A DNA stretch of 55,182 nt, from the NCBI GenBank assembly GCA_964411425.1, contig CAYPKW010000013.1, positions 1-55,182 of the forward strand, in the 5' to 3' direction. Source of the stretch: CAYPKW01 sp964411425. GTDB taxonomy: Bacteria; Pseudomonadota; Alphaproteobacteria; Dongiales; Dongiaceae. Both the position numbers and the translations under genes were made by a program. Positions within the stretch are counted from its first letter, which is position 1. Each line of letters starts with the position of its first letter. Of the stretch, positions 25,026-34,171 are shown piece after piece. The notes below the pieces were generated by a model. It saw only the letters and a list, made by a program, of their open reading frames with translations, was not told where the DNA came from and ran no database searches.

Positions 25026-26339
25026 ATGGCGCGGATCGTGCGGGACGCGAGGCTGGAAACGAGGGCGGCGCGGGCGCGCCTTCCGGTGCGCGCGGAGCCG
25101 CACTGGCGTGCGTTGGACAAGGGGCTACACCTGGGATACCGCCGACGCCGAGAAGGCGGTTCCTGGGCCGCCAGAAGGCGAACGGCGGGCGGTTCCTATC
25201 GGGAGTGCGGACTAGGCTTGGCCGACGACACGCAGGACGCCGACGGCGCCGCCGTGCTGGACTACCGGCAGGCGCAAGAGGCGGCCCGCCGGTGGCACGT
25301 TGCCGAGACGCGAGGGGAGCGTGGCTTGGACCCGGAAACGGGCGACGTCCCCAAGGGCGCGCCCTACACGGTAGCGGACGTCATGCGGGACTATCTGGCG
25401 TGGTACGCGGACCATCGGAAGGCGCTCGACGACACCCGCGCCGTCGTGAACGCCCATATCCTGCCGGCCCTCGGCGAAAACGAGGTCGCGGCGCTCGCCA
25501 CGGCGGCGCTCAAGGACTGGCATACCAAGCTGGCGAAGGCCCCGGCCCGCGTGCGCTCGCGGCGTGGCAAGGGCCTGCGCCACCGCAAGGCACCGGAGAC
25601 GGCCGACCCCGACGCCAAGCGCCGCCGCAAGGCCACCGCGAATCGCATCCTGACGGTGCTGAAAGCGGCTCTCAATCACGCCTGGCGCGAGGGCAAGGTG
25701 GAAACCGATGCGACATGGCGGCCGGTCAAGCCGTTCCGCGAGGTTGACGCCCCGGTGGTGCGCTACCTCACCGAGGCGGAGTGCGTCCGACTGGTCAATG
25801 CCTGTTCGCCCGATTTCCGACCGATGGTGCGGGCGGCGCTGTTGACGGGTTGCCGCTATGGCGAGCTGGCCGCCATGCGGGTTGCCGATTTCAACCCCGA
25901 CTCCGGCACGGTGGCGGTGCGCACCAGCAAGAGCGGCAAGCCCCGCCACGTCGTGCTGACGGATGAAGGGCAGCGGTTCTTTGCCGACGCCACCGCGGGG
26001 CGGCCGGGCGACGCCCCTATGTTCGCGCGCCCCGACGGCAACCCGTGGCGGCGGGCGCACCAGCAGCGCCCCATGCGCGAAGCCTGCAAGCGGGCCAGGA
26101 TTGCGCCGGCCGTGAGCTTCCACATCCTGCGCCACACTCACGGCTCGATGCTGGCGATGCGCGGCGTGCCTCTGCCCGTCATCGCCCGGCAGCTAGGCCA
26201 TGCCGACACGCGCATGACGGAAAAGCACTACGCCCACATGGCACCATCCTACATCGCCGACGCCATCCGCGCTGGGTTCCCGAACCTCGGCATTGTCGAG
26301 GGCGGCAACGTCGCGGCGTTGAAGCCCCGCCCGCGGTAG
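25026..26339 (+). CDS. int: Tyrosine recombinase (integrase)
   Basis: The 437-residue protein has an Arg-rich N-terminal arm, a core-binding domain (about 110-240) and a catalytic domain. The catalytic residues can be seen: Arg in LLTGCRYGELAAMR, His-x-x-Arg in HILRHTHGSML, His in QLGHADTRMTE and the nucleophile in KHYAHM. I start at the ATG at 25026; an earlier in-frame ATG at 24948 lacks support. It lies 148 bp from the orphan tRNA-Glu 3' half and points away from it, so it probably catalysed that integration. Its last 65 codons have a diverged copy at 39288-39491. Confidence 0.93.
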   Translation: MARIVRDARLETRAARARLPVRAEPHWRALDKGLHLGYRRRREGGSWAARRRTAGGSYRECGLGLADDTQDADGAAVLDYRQAQEAARRWHVAETRGERGLDPETGDVPKGAPYTVADVMRDYLAWYADHRKALDDTRAVVNAHILPALGENEVAALATAALKDWHTKLAKAPARVRSRRGKGLRHRKAPETADPDAKRRRKATANRILTVLKAALNHAWREGKVETDATWRPVKPFREVDAPVVRYLTEAECVRLVNACSPDFRPMVRAALLTGCRYGELAAMRVADFNPDSGTVAVRTSKSGKPRHVVLTDEGQRFFADATAGRPGDAPMFARPDGNPWRRAHQQRPMREACKRARIAPAVSFHILRHTHGSMLAMRGVPLPVIARQLGHADTRMTEKHYAHMAPSYIADAIRAGFPNLGIVEGGNVAALKPRPR

Positions 26340-26437
26340 ACCTCGGCGGCGGATGGCGCGTCGATAGGAGCTACTGCGCCGTACCGCTTCAACATGCCCC
26401 AGGCGTTGCGCCAAATGCCCCGGTCGTCGATGAACAA
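26249..26437 (-). pseudogene. Possible small-protein relic behind the integrase
   Basis: The minus-strand frame starts MFIDDRGIWRNAWGMLKRYG and then loses meaning inside the antisense of int. The opening resembles small alphaproteobacterial proteins with an IWxxAxxxxKRHG pattern. If real, it is truncated. Low confidence. Confidence 0.25.
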
Positions 26438-26476
26438 ACGGCCGCATCCAGGCGCCGCCCGGAGTCAGAACCAATC

Positions 26477-26495
26477 CTATTGTCTCGTTAACCCT
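26477..26495. repeat. 19-bp direct repeat, copy 1
   Basis: CTATTGTCTCGTTAACCCT occurs here and, identical and in the same orientation, at 37855-37873. The copies bracket the sugar-catabolism operon and the family-5 binding-protein gene, and lie just outside the two integrase-bearing junctions. Confidence 0.7.
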
Positions 26496-26535
26496 TCGCG
26501 ATTATCCCCTAGAGACAAGGCCATCGGCGATAGTT

Positions 26536-26661
26536 GTGTGGGAGCGAGTGCCGCGCGATTGGATCCTGCTCCCGCTCCGGCCGCTCGACGAGGCGGCGGT
26601 CCGAGAGCTGGCCCAACGCCTGGAGACGCTCGGCGGCGTCGCATCGGCCGCCGCCGAATAG
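26536..26661 (+). pseudogene. C-terminal fragment of an unidentified gene
   Basis: From 26536 to a TAG at 26659 the plus frame reads VWERVPRDWILLPLRPLDEAAVR..., with chromosome-like codon use, then LAQRLETLGGVASAAAE and stop. The open frame continues upstream without a clear start across the 19-bp repeat. It looks like the 3' end of a gene cut by insertion or deletion at about 26495-26510. I cannot name the family. Confidence 0.35.
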
Positions 26662-26679
26662 CCGTGAGGCGCCTGGAGC

Positions 26680-27741
26680 CTACGCCGCCGGCTCGTCGGC
26701 CGAAGGGACCGAAAACCTGAGTAGTACGACGTGGCGGTAGGTCTCGCCCGAGTCGAGGCGCGCCGAGGTAAAGTTCGGGCGGTTCGGCGCATCCGGGAAT
26801 TTCTGGGTTTCGAGCGCGACGCCGGCGAAGCGGCCGTAGGGGCGCCCCGATTTGCCGAGGTGCATCCCGTTCATGTGACCGGCGGTGTAAACTTGTAGTC
26901 CGACTTCGTCGGTCAGCAGCTCCAGCTCGCGGCCGGAGGCGGGATCGACGAGGCGGGCCGCCCGGCGCAACGTGCCGGCCATTCCGCGCAGCACGAAGTT
27001 GTGGTCGTAGCCGACCGGCCCGAAGACGCGCGCGATGTCGCGGCCGATCGGCTTGGCGGCGGTGAAATCGAGCGGCGTGCCGGCGATCGGCGCGATCTCG
27101 CCCGTCGGGATCAGCGCCGCGTCGGTCGGCGTATAGGCATCCGCGGCGATCTCGAGGACGTGGTCCAGCACGTCGCCGGTCCCCTCGCCGGCAAGGTTCC
27201 AATAGCTGTGATGCGCGAGGTTGACGACCGTCGGCTTGGTCGTGGTCGCGGTCATCTCGATTGCCAGCTCGTTCGCCTCGGTCAGTCGATAGACCACGCG
27301 GACGTCGAGGGCGCCGGGAAAGCCCTCCTCGCCGTCCCCCGAACGACGGGACATGAACACCGCATTGCCGGCCGGATCGGCCACGCCGTTCCATACCACG
27401 CTGTCGAAGCCGCGCACGCCACCATGCTGGTGGTGCGGCGGCTCGTTGCAGGCAAGCCGGTACGCATTGCCGTCGAGGACGAAGCGTCCACCCCGGATGC
27501 GGTTGGCGTAGCGCCCGATGGTGGCGCCGAGATAGCCGTCGCGGTCGGCGAGGTATCCCTCCAACCGGCCGTAGCCGAGCGCCACGTCCGCCGGGCGGCC
27601 ATCGCGGCCCGGGACCCGCATCTCGACCAGCCGCGCCCCGTAGGTGATGACGCGCGCCATCGACCCGGCACCATTGGTCAGGGTGAACCGGTGGACGTCG
27701 CCGTCCTCGAGCCGCCCGTAGAACTCCTCGATCACCGCCAT
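26680..27741 (-). CDS. galM: Aldose 1-epimerase (mutarotase)
   Basis: The enzyme interconverts alpha and beta anomers of an aldose. The 353-residue protein has the beta-sandwich signatures YGARLVEMRVP, GATIGRYANRIRGGRF, PPHHQHGGVRGFD (catalytic-site His), NLAHHSYWNLAG (second His), GYDHNFVLRG and LQVYTAGHMNG, with a Glu in GVALETQKFPDAPN as the likely base. It is the last gene of the nine-gene minus-strand operon, 13 bp from the RraA-like gene. There it would supply the anomer used by the sugar dehydrogenase. Confidence 0.93.
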   Translation of the reverse strand: MAVIEEFYGRLEDGDVHRFTLTNGAGSMARVITYGARLVEMRVPGRDGRPADVALGYGRLEGYLADRDGYLGATIGRYANRIRGGRFVLDGNAYRLACNEPPHHQHGGVRGFDSVVWNGVADPAGNAVFMSRRSGDGEEGFPGALDVRVVYRLTEANELAIEMTATTTKPTVVNLAHHSYWNLAGEGTGDVLDHVLEIAADAYTPTDAALIPTGEIAPIAGTPLDFTAAKPIGRDIARVFGPVGYDHNFVLRGMAGTLRRAARLVDPASGRELELLTDEVGLQVYTAGHMNGMHLGKSGRPYGRFAGVALETQKFPDAPNRPNFTSARLDSGETYRHVVLLRFSVPSADEPAA

Positions 27742-27754
27742 CGCCGCCCGCCGA

Positions 27755-28420
27755 TCATAGAATGTTGTGGCGGGCGAACACCTCCTTGAGCGGCCGACCC
27801 GCCGCCAACTCAGCGCGCACCGTGTTCTCGCTGGCGACTTTTTCCAGGCCGAGCATGAGCGCTCGCTCGGCCAGCGCCTCCGGGATTACCACCACGCCGT
27901 CGACATCGGCAAAGATCCAGTCTCCCGGCGCTACCCGCGCGCCGCCGCACACCACCGGCACGTCGATCTCCATGCACATGCCGCGGCCCTTGCTGTCGAG
28001 CGGGCCGATGGCGCCGCAAAACACCGGGAACTTCATCTCCCGGATGAGGCGCACGTCCCGCACCAGGCCGTCGGTGACGCAGCCCGCCGCCCCGCGCGCC
28101 CGCGCCGCCGTGCTGAGCAGCTCGCCCCAGGGGCCGATGCGCCCGCTCTGCGGACACGCGAATACCGCGACCTCGTCGGCCTTGAGATCGTCCACCAGGG
28201 CGATCTCGCGCTCGTATGGGTTCACCGCCGGCGCCACATGGAACACCGGCATGTAGAGGCCGGTGCGCGCCCGGCCGAACAGCACCAGGCCGTCGTCCAC
28301 CGGGCGCACCGAAGGCACCATCGCGTGCTCCCAGCAATCGAGGCCGTCGAGCACGTCGGAGATGACGCCGGTGTAGAGCTTTTCCCGTGCCGCGCCGATC
28401 AGGCGTTGGTCGATGGTCAT
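27755..28420 (-). CDS. RraA-like / HMG-type class II aldolase family protein
   Basis: The 221-residue protein matches the RraA/4-hydroxy-4-methyl-2-oxoglutarate aldolase family. It contains YTGVISDVLDGLDCWEHAM, GRARTGLYMPVF, CVTDGLVRDVRLIREMKFPVFCGAIGP (the GxxRD metal/substrate motif) and ADVDGVVVIPEA. RraA proper regulates RNase E, but metabolic members cleave 2-keto acids to pyruvate. In this operon an aldolase acting on a keto-deoxy acid is the more likely role; this is inference. The start at 28420 follows GGAGGGAG; an ATG at 28441 is also in frame. Confidence 0.8.
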   Translation of the reverse strand: MTIDQRLIGAAREKLYTGVISDVLDGLDCWEHAMVPSVRPVDDGLVLFGRARTGLYMPVFHVAPAVNPYEREIALVDDLKADEVAVFACPQSGRIGPWGELLSTAARARGAAGCVTDGLVRDVRLIREMKFPVFCGAIGPLDSKGRGMCMEIDVPVVCGGARVAPGDWIFADVDGVVVIPEALAERALMLGLEKVASENTVRAELAAGRPLKEVFARHNIL

Positions 28421-28447
28421 GGCTCGCAACTCCCTCCGCATCGTGAA

Positions 28448-29212
28448 TCACACCCAGCCGCCGTCGACGATGAAGTCCTGGGCCGTGCACATGCGGCTGT
28501 CGTCGGCCGCCAGGAACAGCACCATGCGGGCGATGTCGGGCGGATAGACCTTGTCCTTGAGGCATTGCAGCTCGGCGATCTGCCGCTCGCCCGCCTCGTC
28601 CAGCCACAGCTCGACCTGGCGCCGGGTCATCACCCAGCCGGGCACGACGGTATTAACCCGGATGTTGTCGGGCCCGAAGTCGCGGGCGAGCCCGCGGGTC
28701 AAGCCCGCGACCGCCGCCTTCGAGGTGGTGTAGCAGGGATAATTGCCCTCGCTGTTCAGCCAACTGATCGAGCCGAAGTTGACAATCGAGCCGCCGCCGG
28801 CCGCCTTCATCTGGAGGTGGACCGCCTGGGCGGCGAAGAACTGATGGCGCAGGTTGACGGCAATGCGGTCGTTCCAGTAGTCGACCGTGACGTCCGCCAC
28901 CTTGTGCCGGTCGTCGTTGGCGGCGTTGTTGACCAGCACCCGGATCGGGCCCAGCTTCTTGCGCACCCGATCAATGGCCCGGCGCAGTGCCTCGATGTCG
29001 CGCAGGTCGCAAGGAACGAACATCGGCGCCGGCGCACCGGCGGCGATTTTCTTCACCAATTTGCGCGACGGCCCCTCGGCGATGTCGACGAAGGCGACGC
29101 GTGAGCCCTGGGCGCAGAAGTGCTCGACCAGGCTCTCGCCGATGCCCGACCCACCGCCGGTGATGAAGACGACGCGCCCCGAGAGGCTCGGGTAGCTGGC
29201 GAAGCTGTTCAT
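28448..29212 (-). CDS. SDR-family aldose 1-dehydrogenase, XylB-like
   Basis: The 254-residue protein has the Rossmann motif TGGGSGIG near residue 18, NNAANDDRHKVADV, the catalytic Ser (NFGSISW) and YxxxK (YTTSK), and a C-terminal DGGWV. The NDDRH and SISW blocks and overall order closely resemble what I recall of the Caulobacter xylose dehydrogenase XylB. It likely oxidises a pentose or related aldose to the aldonolactone with NAD(P). It lies between the RraA-like gene and the permease genes. The start at 29212 follows GGGGAG. Confidence 0.85.
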   Translation of the reverse strand: MNSFASYPSLSGRVVFITGGGSGIGESLVEHFCAQGSRVAFVDIAEGPSRKLVKKIAAGAPAPMFVPCDLRDIEALRRAIDRVRKKLGPIRVLVNNAANDDRHKVADVTVDYWNDRIAVNLRHQFFAAQAVHLQMKAAGGGSIVNFGSISWLNSEGNYPCYTTSKAAVAGLTRGLARDFGPDNIRVNTVVPGWVMTRRQVELWLDEAGERQIAELQCLKDKVYPPDIARMVLFLAADDSRMCTAQDFIVDGGWV

Positions 29213-29231
29213 GCTGCGACTCCCCTGACGT

Positions 29232-30032
29232 TCATTCCGCCGTGCCGGTCTTCGGCAAGCCGAGGAAGCGCACGGCGACCAGACAAAGCGCCGTGGTGCT
29301 GGCCAGCACCAGGGTCACCAAGGCGTTGATATCGGGTGTGAAGCCCAACCGCATCATGGCCCACAGGCGCAGCGGCAGCGTGTTCTTGGTGCCCGTCACC
29401 AGGAGCGTGATCAGGGTCTCGTCGAAGGACAGGGCAAAAGACAGAATCGCGGCCGAGGCCATGGCCGTCGCCAGATTCGGCATCAGCACGTAACGGAAGG
29501 TCTGCCATTGGCTGGCGCCGAGGTCGAGGGAGGCCTCGACCAGGCTTTCGCTCAGCGCCTGGAGGCGCGCCAGCACCGTGCGATAGACCAGCGCCAGCAC
29601 GAACACCGCGTGGCCGATGACCACGGTGAAAAGCGAACGATCGAGATCGATCTGGCGAAAGAAGATGAGCAGCGACAGTCCGGTGATGATGGGCGGCATG
29701 AGGAACGGCATGAAGACGACGAGTTGCAACAGCTCGCGCGCCCGGTGGCGGCTGCCGTGATACTGGAAGGCCAGCAGGGTGCCGACCGCGAGCGCCAGCG
29801 CCACCGCCGAGACCCCCACCAACAGCGTGTTGGTGAGCGCGTCGATGATGCCCTCGTTGCGGGTAAGCGCCGCGTAGGCGTCGACGGAGAAGCTGTCCCA
29901 CTGCACCCGGTTCTTCCTCATGGCGAAAAAGGAAAAGAAAACGGCGACGAACAGCGGGCCGTAGAGCAGCAGCAGCACGAAGCCCGCGACCGCGGCCAAT
30001 CCGGTTTTCACCGGCCAGGTAAGCCGCATCAT
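29232..30032 (-). CDS. ABC transporter permease, PotC type
   Basis: The 266-residue inner-membrane protein has about six hydrophobic helices and the ABC-permease EAA loop, EASLDLGASQWQTFRYVLMPNL. It matches PotC-like permeases of polyamine/opine/phosphonate-type importers. The ATG at 30032 overlaps the preceding permease stop (ATGA). It forms the heterodimeric membrane channel with the product of 30029-30910. Confidence 0.92.
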   Translation of the reverse strand: MMRLTWPVKTGLAAVAGFVLLLLYGPLFVAVFFSFFAMRKNRVQWDSFSVDAYAALTRNEGIIDALTNTLLVGVSAVALALAVGTLLAFQYHGSRHRARELLQLVVFMPFLMPPIITGLSLLIFFRQIDLDRSLFTVVIGHAVFVLALVYRTVLARLQALSESLVEASLDLGASQWQTFRYVLMPNLATAMASAAILSFALSFDETLITLLVTGTKNTLPLRLWAMMRLGFTPDINALVTLVLASTTALCLVAVRFLGLPKTGTAE

Positions 30033-30910
30033 GTTCGGTACGGCCGTCGCGTGAGGCGTCCGGCCAGCGCGATCGCCGCCAGCACCGCGATCAGCAGGAT
30101 GACCGACAACGCGGCGCCGAACGGCCAGTTGAATGCCATGCCGAACTGGCTGTAGATGATGCGCCCGAAGGTGAAGCCGCTCTGACCGCCCACCATCTGC
30201 GGCGTGAGGAAATCGCCCAGCGCCAGCACGAAGGTGAACGACGCGCCGACCACGGTCCCTTGCAGGCTGAGCGGCAGCACCACCTTGCGGAAGGTCTGCC
30301 AGGACGAGGCGCCGAGATCGGCCGAGGCGTCGAGGAGATTGCGCGGAATCCTCTCCAGGGCGATGAAGATCGGCAGGATGGTGAACGGGATCAACAGTAC
30401 GGCGAGCGTCACCAGCACCGCTCTCAGGTTGAAGACCAGGAACGTCCACGGCTCGTCGATGATGCCGAGCTGGAGCAGGATGCGGTTGAGGAAGCCGTTG
30501 CCGCCGAGAATGGCCCGGATCGCATAGATCTTGATGATGTAGCTCATCAGCAGCGGAATGACGAACACCAGCGTGAGCGCATAGCGTAATCGCTCCGACA
30601 GGTTCGCCAGCAGCAATGCCACCGGATAGCCCAGCAGCACGGCGATCGCGGCGACGCCGAGCGCCAGCAGGCAGGTGCGCAAGAATGTCGGCACGAACAC
30701 GTCGTCGGCGAAGAACCGCACGTAGTTGACCAGCGTCGGCCGGTACACGATGTCGCCCTCGGCCACGTAGAAGAAGCTTTGGGCGAGGAACAGCAGCAGC
30801 GGGATCAGGATGAAGAAGGCCGGCAGGCCGTAGTTGAGGACCGTCAGCGCCGCGCGGGCCGGCGCGCCGACGCCCCGACCCACCCCGCTCAGGTCGAGAC
30901 GATTCGGCAT
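30029..30910 (-). CDS. ABC transporter permease, PotB type
   Basis: This 293-residue permease has a membrane helix near residue 30, a large external loop (FYVAEGDIVYRPTLVNYVRFF), then five helices. Its EAA loop is DASADLGASSWQTFRKVVLPLSLQG. The architecture is that of PotB. Its start lies 22 bp inside the ATPase gene, so the two are probably translated together. Together with 29232-30032 it forms the pore. Confidence 0.92.
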   Translation of the reverse strand: MPNRLDLSGVGRGVGAPARAALTVLNYGLPAFFILIPLLLFLAQSFFYVAEGDIVYRPTLVNYVRFFADDVFVPTFLRTCLLALGVAAIAVLLGYPVALLLANLSERLRYALTLVFVIPLLMSYIIKIYAIRAILGGNGFLNRILLQLGIIDEPWTFLVFNLRAVLVTLAVLLIPFTILPIFIALERIPRNLLDASADLGASSWQTFRKVVLPLSLQGTVVGASFTFVLALGDFLTPQMVGGQSGFTFGRIIYSQFGMAFNWPFGAALSVILLIAVLAAIALAGRLTRRPYRT

Positions 30911-31980
30911 TCCTCGGCACTCCAGCCGATGTCGGTTTCGGCGCCGATGCCGAGCGGCAGGCCCGTCACCCGGCTCTTCAACTTCACCATCAGCGCGATG
31001 TCGGGGTGCGCCAGCGGCCGCACCGTCACCTGCGACAGCGCACCGACGAAGCCGATATCATCGACGCGCACCCTGACGTGGTTGTCGCAATCAGCGCCGA
31101 GGGGTGCGAACCGAATCGCCTCCGGTCGGACCACGAGCTTGACCGCCGTGCCATTCGCCGGCCGCCCGTCGTGGGCGGCGCAGGCGAACTCGCCGATCGG
31201 CGTGGTCACGCGCCAGCGGCCGCCGGTGCCGCCGAGGGTTCCCTCGATCAGGTTGTTGTCGCCGAAGAAGCGGGCGACATACTCGCTGTCGGGCCGGTAG
31301 TAGATGTCGTGCGGCGTGCCGATCTGCACAATCGACCCCTTGTTCATCACGCAGATGCGGTCGGCCATGGTGACCGCCTCCTCCTGATCGTGGGTGACGA
31401 ACAGGAAGGTGGTGCGGATGTCCTTCTGCAAGCGCTTCAGGAAGCCCTGCATCTGGCGCCGCAGCGCCGCGTCGAGCGCGCCCAAGGGCTCGTCCAGCAG
31501 GATCAGCCTCGGCTGGCAGATGATGGCGCGGGCAAGCGCCGCGCGCTGGCGCTGCCCGCCGCTCAACTGCGCGGGATAGCGTTCGGCGAACTCCTCCAGC
31601 GCCACCAGCTTCAGCGTCTCCCCGACGCGCGCCCGAATCTCAGGTCTCGCCAGGCCGCGCACCATCAACCCGTAGCCGACGTTTTTCTCGACGGTGAGGT
31701 GCGGGAACAGCGCGTAATCCTGGAACACCGTGTTGAAGGGTCGGCGATTGATCGGCACGCCCGCGATGTCCCTGCCGTCCAGGAGAATCTTGCCCCGCGT
31801 CGGTTCGGTGAACCCGCCGATCAGGCGCAACACCGTCGTCTTGCCCGAACCGCTCGGCCCCAGCACGGTCATGAACTCGCGGTCGCGCACCGCGAGATCG
31901 AAGTTGCGCAGGACCTCGACGTCGCCGTAGCGCTTGTCGACGGCTTTCAGCTCCAGCAGGACGCTCGCTTCCTCCGTCAT
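30889..31980 (-). CDS. ABC transporter ATP-binding protein, PotA type
   Basis: The 363-residue ATPase has Walker A GPSGSGKTT, the Q-loop (NTVFQDYALFPHLT), signature LSGGQRQR, Walker B LILLDEPLGALD and an H-loop His (FVTHDQEEA). A C-terminal TOBE-type domain of about 110 residues (KLVVRPEAIRF) follows, as in PotA/FbpC proteins. It powers the importer made with the two permeases and the binding protein. Confidence 0.94.
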   Translation of the reverse strand: MTEEASVLLELKAVDKRYGDVEVLRNFDLAVRDREFMTVLGPSGSGKTTVLRLIGGFTEPTRGKILLDGRDIAGVPINRRPFNTVFQDYALFPHLTVEKNVGYGLMVRGLARPEIRARVGETLKLVALEEFAERYPAQLSGGQRQRAALARAIICQPRLILLDEPLGALDAALRRQMQGFLKRLQKDIRTTFLFVTHDQEEAVTMADRICVMNKGSIVQIGTPHDIYYRPDSEYVARFFGDNNLIEGTLGGTGGRWRVTTPIGEFACAAHDGRPANGTAVKLVVRPEAIRFAPLGADCDNHVRVRVDDIGFVGALSQVTVRPLAHPDIALMVKLKSRVTGLPLGIGAETDIGWSAEECRIVST

Positions 31981-32046
31981 GTCACGGCCTGCGGGAACGC
32001 GGCAGCCGTCCCGGCACCGGCCGGAACGGCTGCGACTGGCGCCGGA

Positions 32047-33078
32047 CTACTGCGCCGCCTTGACCTCGTTCCACAGATCGGAACGCTTGGTCGGGTCCTC
32101 CACCGCCTCGAGCCAGACGATCTTGTCGGACTCGCCGGCGCTGGCGAACGGCACCGAGGTGTTGCCGAAGCCCGTGCGCTCCGATAACTGCTGGCCGATC
32201 TGCTTCTGCAACAGGAAGTCGATCCACTGATGGGCGAGATCGACGTCCCGCACACCGCTGGTGATCGCCCAGGTGTCGAGCCAAGCCAGCGCGCCTTCCT
32301 GCGGGTTCACGTACTGGATGTTGGCGCCCGCGTCCTTCATCATCTTCACCTGCTGCTGGCCGTAGTTGGCGAAGATCAGCGCCACGTCGTTGTTCTGATA
32401 GAGTTGCAGTGCCTCGTCGGCCGTGGTGTAGAAGCTCAGGACGTTGTTCTTAAGCTCGATCAACTTGGCCTTGGCGTCGACAAGCTGCGCCTCGGACAGC
32501 TTGAACGGGTTGTCGGCGCCCATGGTGAGCGCGGTGACCGAGAAGTTGTGCTCGCCGTTGTCGTAACCCAGCACCTTGCCCTTGTACTTCGGGTCCCACA
32601 GCGCGCTCATCGAGGTCGGCGCCGGCTGTACCTTGTCCACGTCGTAGATGATGCCGATGGCGTCGAAGGCGAACGGAATGCCGTGCACCTTGCCGTCGCG
32701 CATGACGCCGCTGACCTTGGTCAGGTCCTGGAAGCGGGCCAGCGTCTGCTGCTGGTTCGCCAGCTTGCCGGGGTCGATGGGCGTGGTGAGCCCGGCGTCG
32801 ATATAGCGCTGGAGCTGCGCCGTGTTGACCGCGAACACGTCGAAGTCCTTGCCCTCGCTGCCCTTCATCTTGGCCCAGATCTCGTCGTCGGTGCCGATGA
32901 AGACCACGTTCACGTCGGCGCCGGTCTCGGCCTCGAACGCCTTCACCCAGTCGTCGTCGGCATAGCCCTGCCAGGCCATGACCCGCAGCTCCTTGGCCGA
33001 CCCTGCTTGCGCGAAACCGAGCACGGCCGCAGCCGCGACCGCGGCCCAGCCGAGCCGTTTCAATCCGTTCGTCGCCAT
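32047..33078 (-). CDS. Extracellular solute-binding protein, PotD/family 1 type
   Basis: The 343-residue precursor has a Sec signal peptide (KRLGWAAVAAAAVLGFAQAGSA, cleavage near residue 28). The mature part begins KELRVMAWQGYADDDWVKAFEAETG, like PotD-type polyamine-binding proteins, with FDVFAVNTAQLQRY and ALIFANYGQQQVK later. Polyamine binders usually have several Trp and acidic residues in the cleft, which cannot be checked without a structure. Its place among sugar-acid genes suggests an aldonate or related ligand, which is inference. GGGAGAG lies upstream of the ATG. Confidence 0.9.
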   Translation of the reverse strand: MATNGLKRLGWAAVAAAAVLGFAQAGSAKELRVMAWQGYADDDWVKAFEAETGADVNVVFIGTDDEIWAKMKGSEGKDFDVFAVNTAQLQRYIDAGLTTPIDPGKLANQQQTLARFQDLTKVSGVMRDGKVHGIPFAFDAIGIIYDVDKVQPAPTSMSALWDPKYKGKVLGYDNGEHNFSVTALTMGADNPFKLSEAQLVDAKAKLIELKNNVLSFYTTADEALQLYQNNDVALIFANYGQQQVKMMKDAGANIQYVNPQEGALAWLDTWAITSGVRDVDLAHQWIDFLLQKQIGQQLSERTGFGNTSVPFASAGESDKIVWLEAVEDPTKRSDLWNEVKAAQ

Positions 33079-33149
33079 GTGTTCTCTCCCTGTGTCAGGT
33101 TGTTCTCACGTGACCCTTTGGCTCGGCGGTCACGCGACCGATCTTGTTT

Positions 33150-34148
33150 CTAAAGCGGCCGCACCGTTACCGTCCCGGCGTCCGGTTCCCGCCCCAGTTC
33201 GTTGCGTAAGGGGCGGCCGAACGCCGCTGCCTCGATCTCGAAGCGGTCGCCCGGCCTGGTCTCGACGCCGGCGGCGCAGCTCAAGACCGCGGCGCCGAAG
33301 AAATAGGCATGCACATCCCCCGGCCGGCGAAACATCGAATAGCGGAAGTGGTAGTGCTCGAGGTTGCGGATCGAGTGCGACATGTTGTCCTCGCCGCTCA
33401 GGAATTCGTCCTGCCACAGCGTCTTGCCGTCGCGCACGATGCGCGAGGTGCCCACGACGCTGGCCGGCAGCTCGCCCAGCAGCAGTTCCGGGCCCAGCGA
33501 GCAGGCGCGCAACTTGGAGTGGGCGAGGTAGAGGTAGTTCTGCGCCTCGGTCACCTGGTCGGAGAACTCGTTGCCGAGACAGAATCCGACACGGCGCGGA
33601 CCGCCGTCCGGCGCCACGATGTAGAGCCCGACGATCTCCGCCTCCTCGCCGCCGGCGAGCGCGAAGCTTGGCATCGGCAACGGCGCCTCGGGCGGCACGA
33701 CGCAGGTCCCGACCCCCTTGAAGAACCATTCGGGCTGGATCCCGATCTTGCCAGGCCCGGGCTTGCCGCCTTTGAGGCCCATGCGAAACATCTTCATCGA
33801 ATCGGTGAGCGCCGCCTCGTCGCCGCCGGCAGCGGCATGCATCTTGTCGCGCGCATCGGCGCTGCCGAGGTGGGTAAGCCCCGTGCCGGTGACAAGGAAG
33901 CGCGCCGGCTCCTCGTGATCCAGCGGCGGCAACAAACGCTTGGCCGCGATCGTCTCGTCGTAGCTGCGCCGTGCGCGCCCCGCGCGCTCGGCCGCAAGCG
34001 ACGCCATCGGCCGTCCCGTGGCGATCGCCGCCGTGGCCAACTGGTAAGCGGTGCGGGTGCCTTTGAGAACGACGAGGCGGCCCGGCTCGGCATCGGAGAT
34101 GGCCACGCGGCGCGCGCCATCGGGTTCGAGGAACTGGACGAGACGCAT
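33150..34148 (-). CDS. GguC-like FAH-superfamily sugar-acid dehydratase
   Basis: The 332-residue protein shows the GguC/AraD1 pattern: LDHEEPARFLVTGTGLTHLGSADARDKMH, IQPEWFFKGVGTCVVPP, LGNEFSDQVTEAQNYLYLAHSKLR and FLSGEDNMSHSIRNLEHYHFRY, followed by GDVHAYFFG. This clade of the fumarylacetoacetate-hydrolase superfamily is associated with 2-keto-3-deoxypentonate dehydration. It follows the aldonate dehydratase gene by 23 bp and precedes the binding-protein gene. The exact substrate is not readable from the sequence. Confidence 0.87.
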   Translation of the reverse strand: MRLVQFLEPDGARRVAISDAEPGRLVVLKGTRTAYQLATAAIATGRPMASLAAERAGRARRSYDETIAAKRLLPPLDHEEPARFLVTGTGLTHLGSADARDKMHAAAGGDEAALTDSMKMFRMGLKGGKPGPGKIGIQPEWFFKGVGTCVVPPEAPLPMPSFALAGGEEAEIVGLYIVAPDGGPRRVGFCLGNEFSDQVTEAQNYLYLAHSKLRACSLGPELLLGELPASVVGTSRIVRDGKTLWQDEFLSGEDNMSHSIRNLEHYHFRYSMFRRPGDVHAYFFGAAVLSCAAGVETRPGDRFEIEAAAFGRPLRNELGREPDAGTVTVRPL

Positions 34149-34171
34149 GGCGATTCCTCGGCGCCGGCCGC

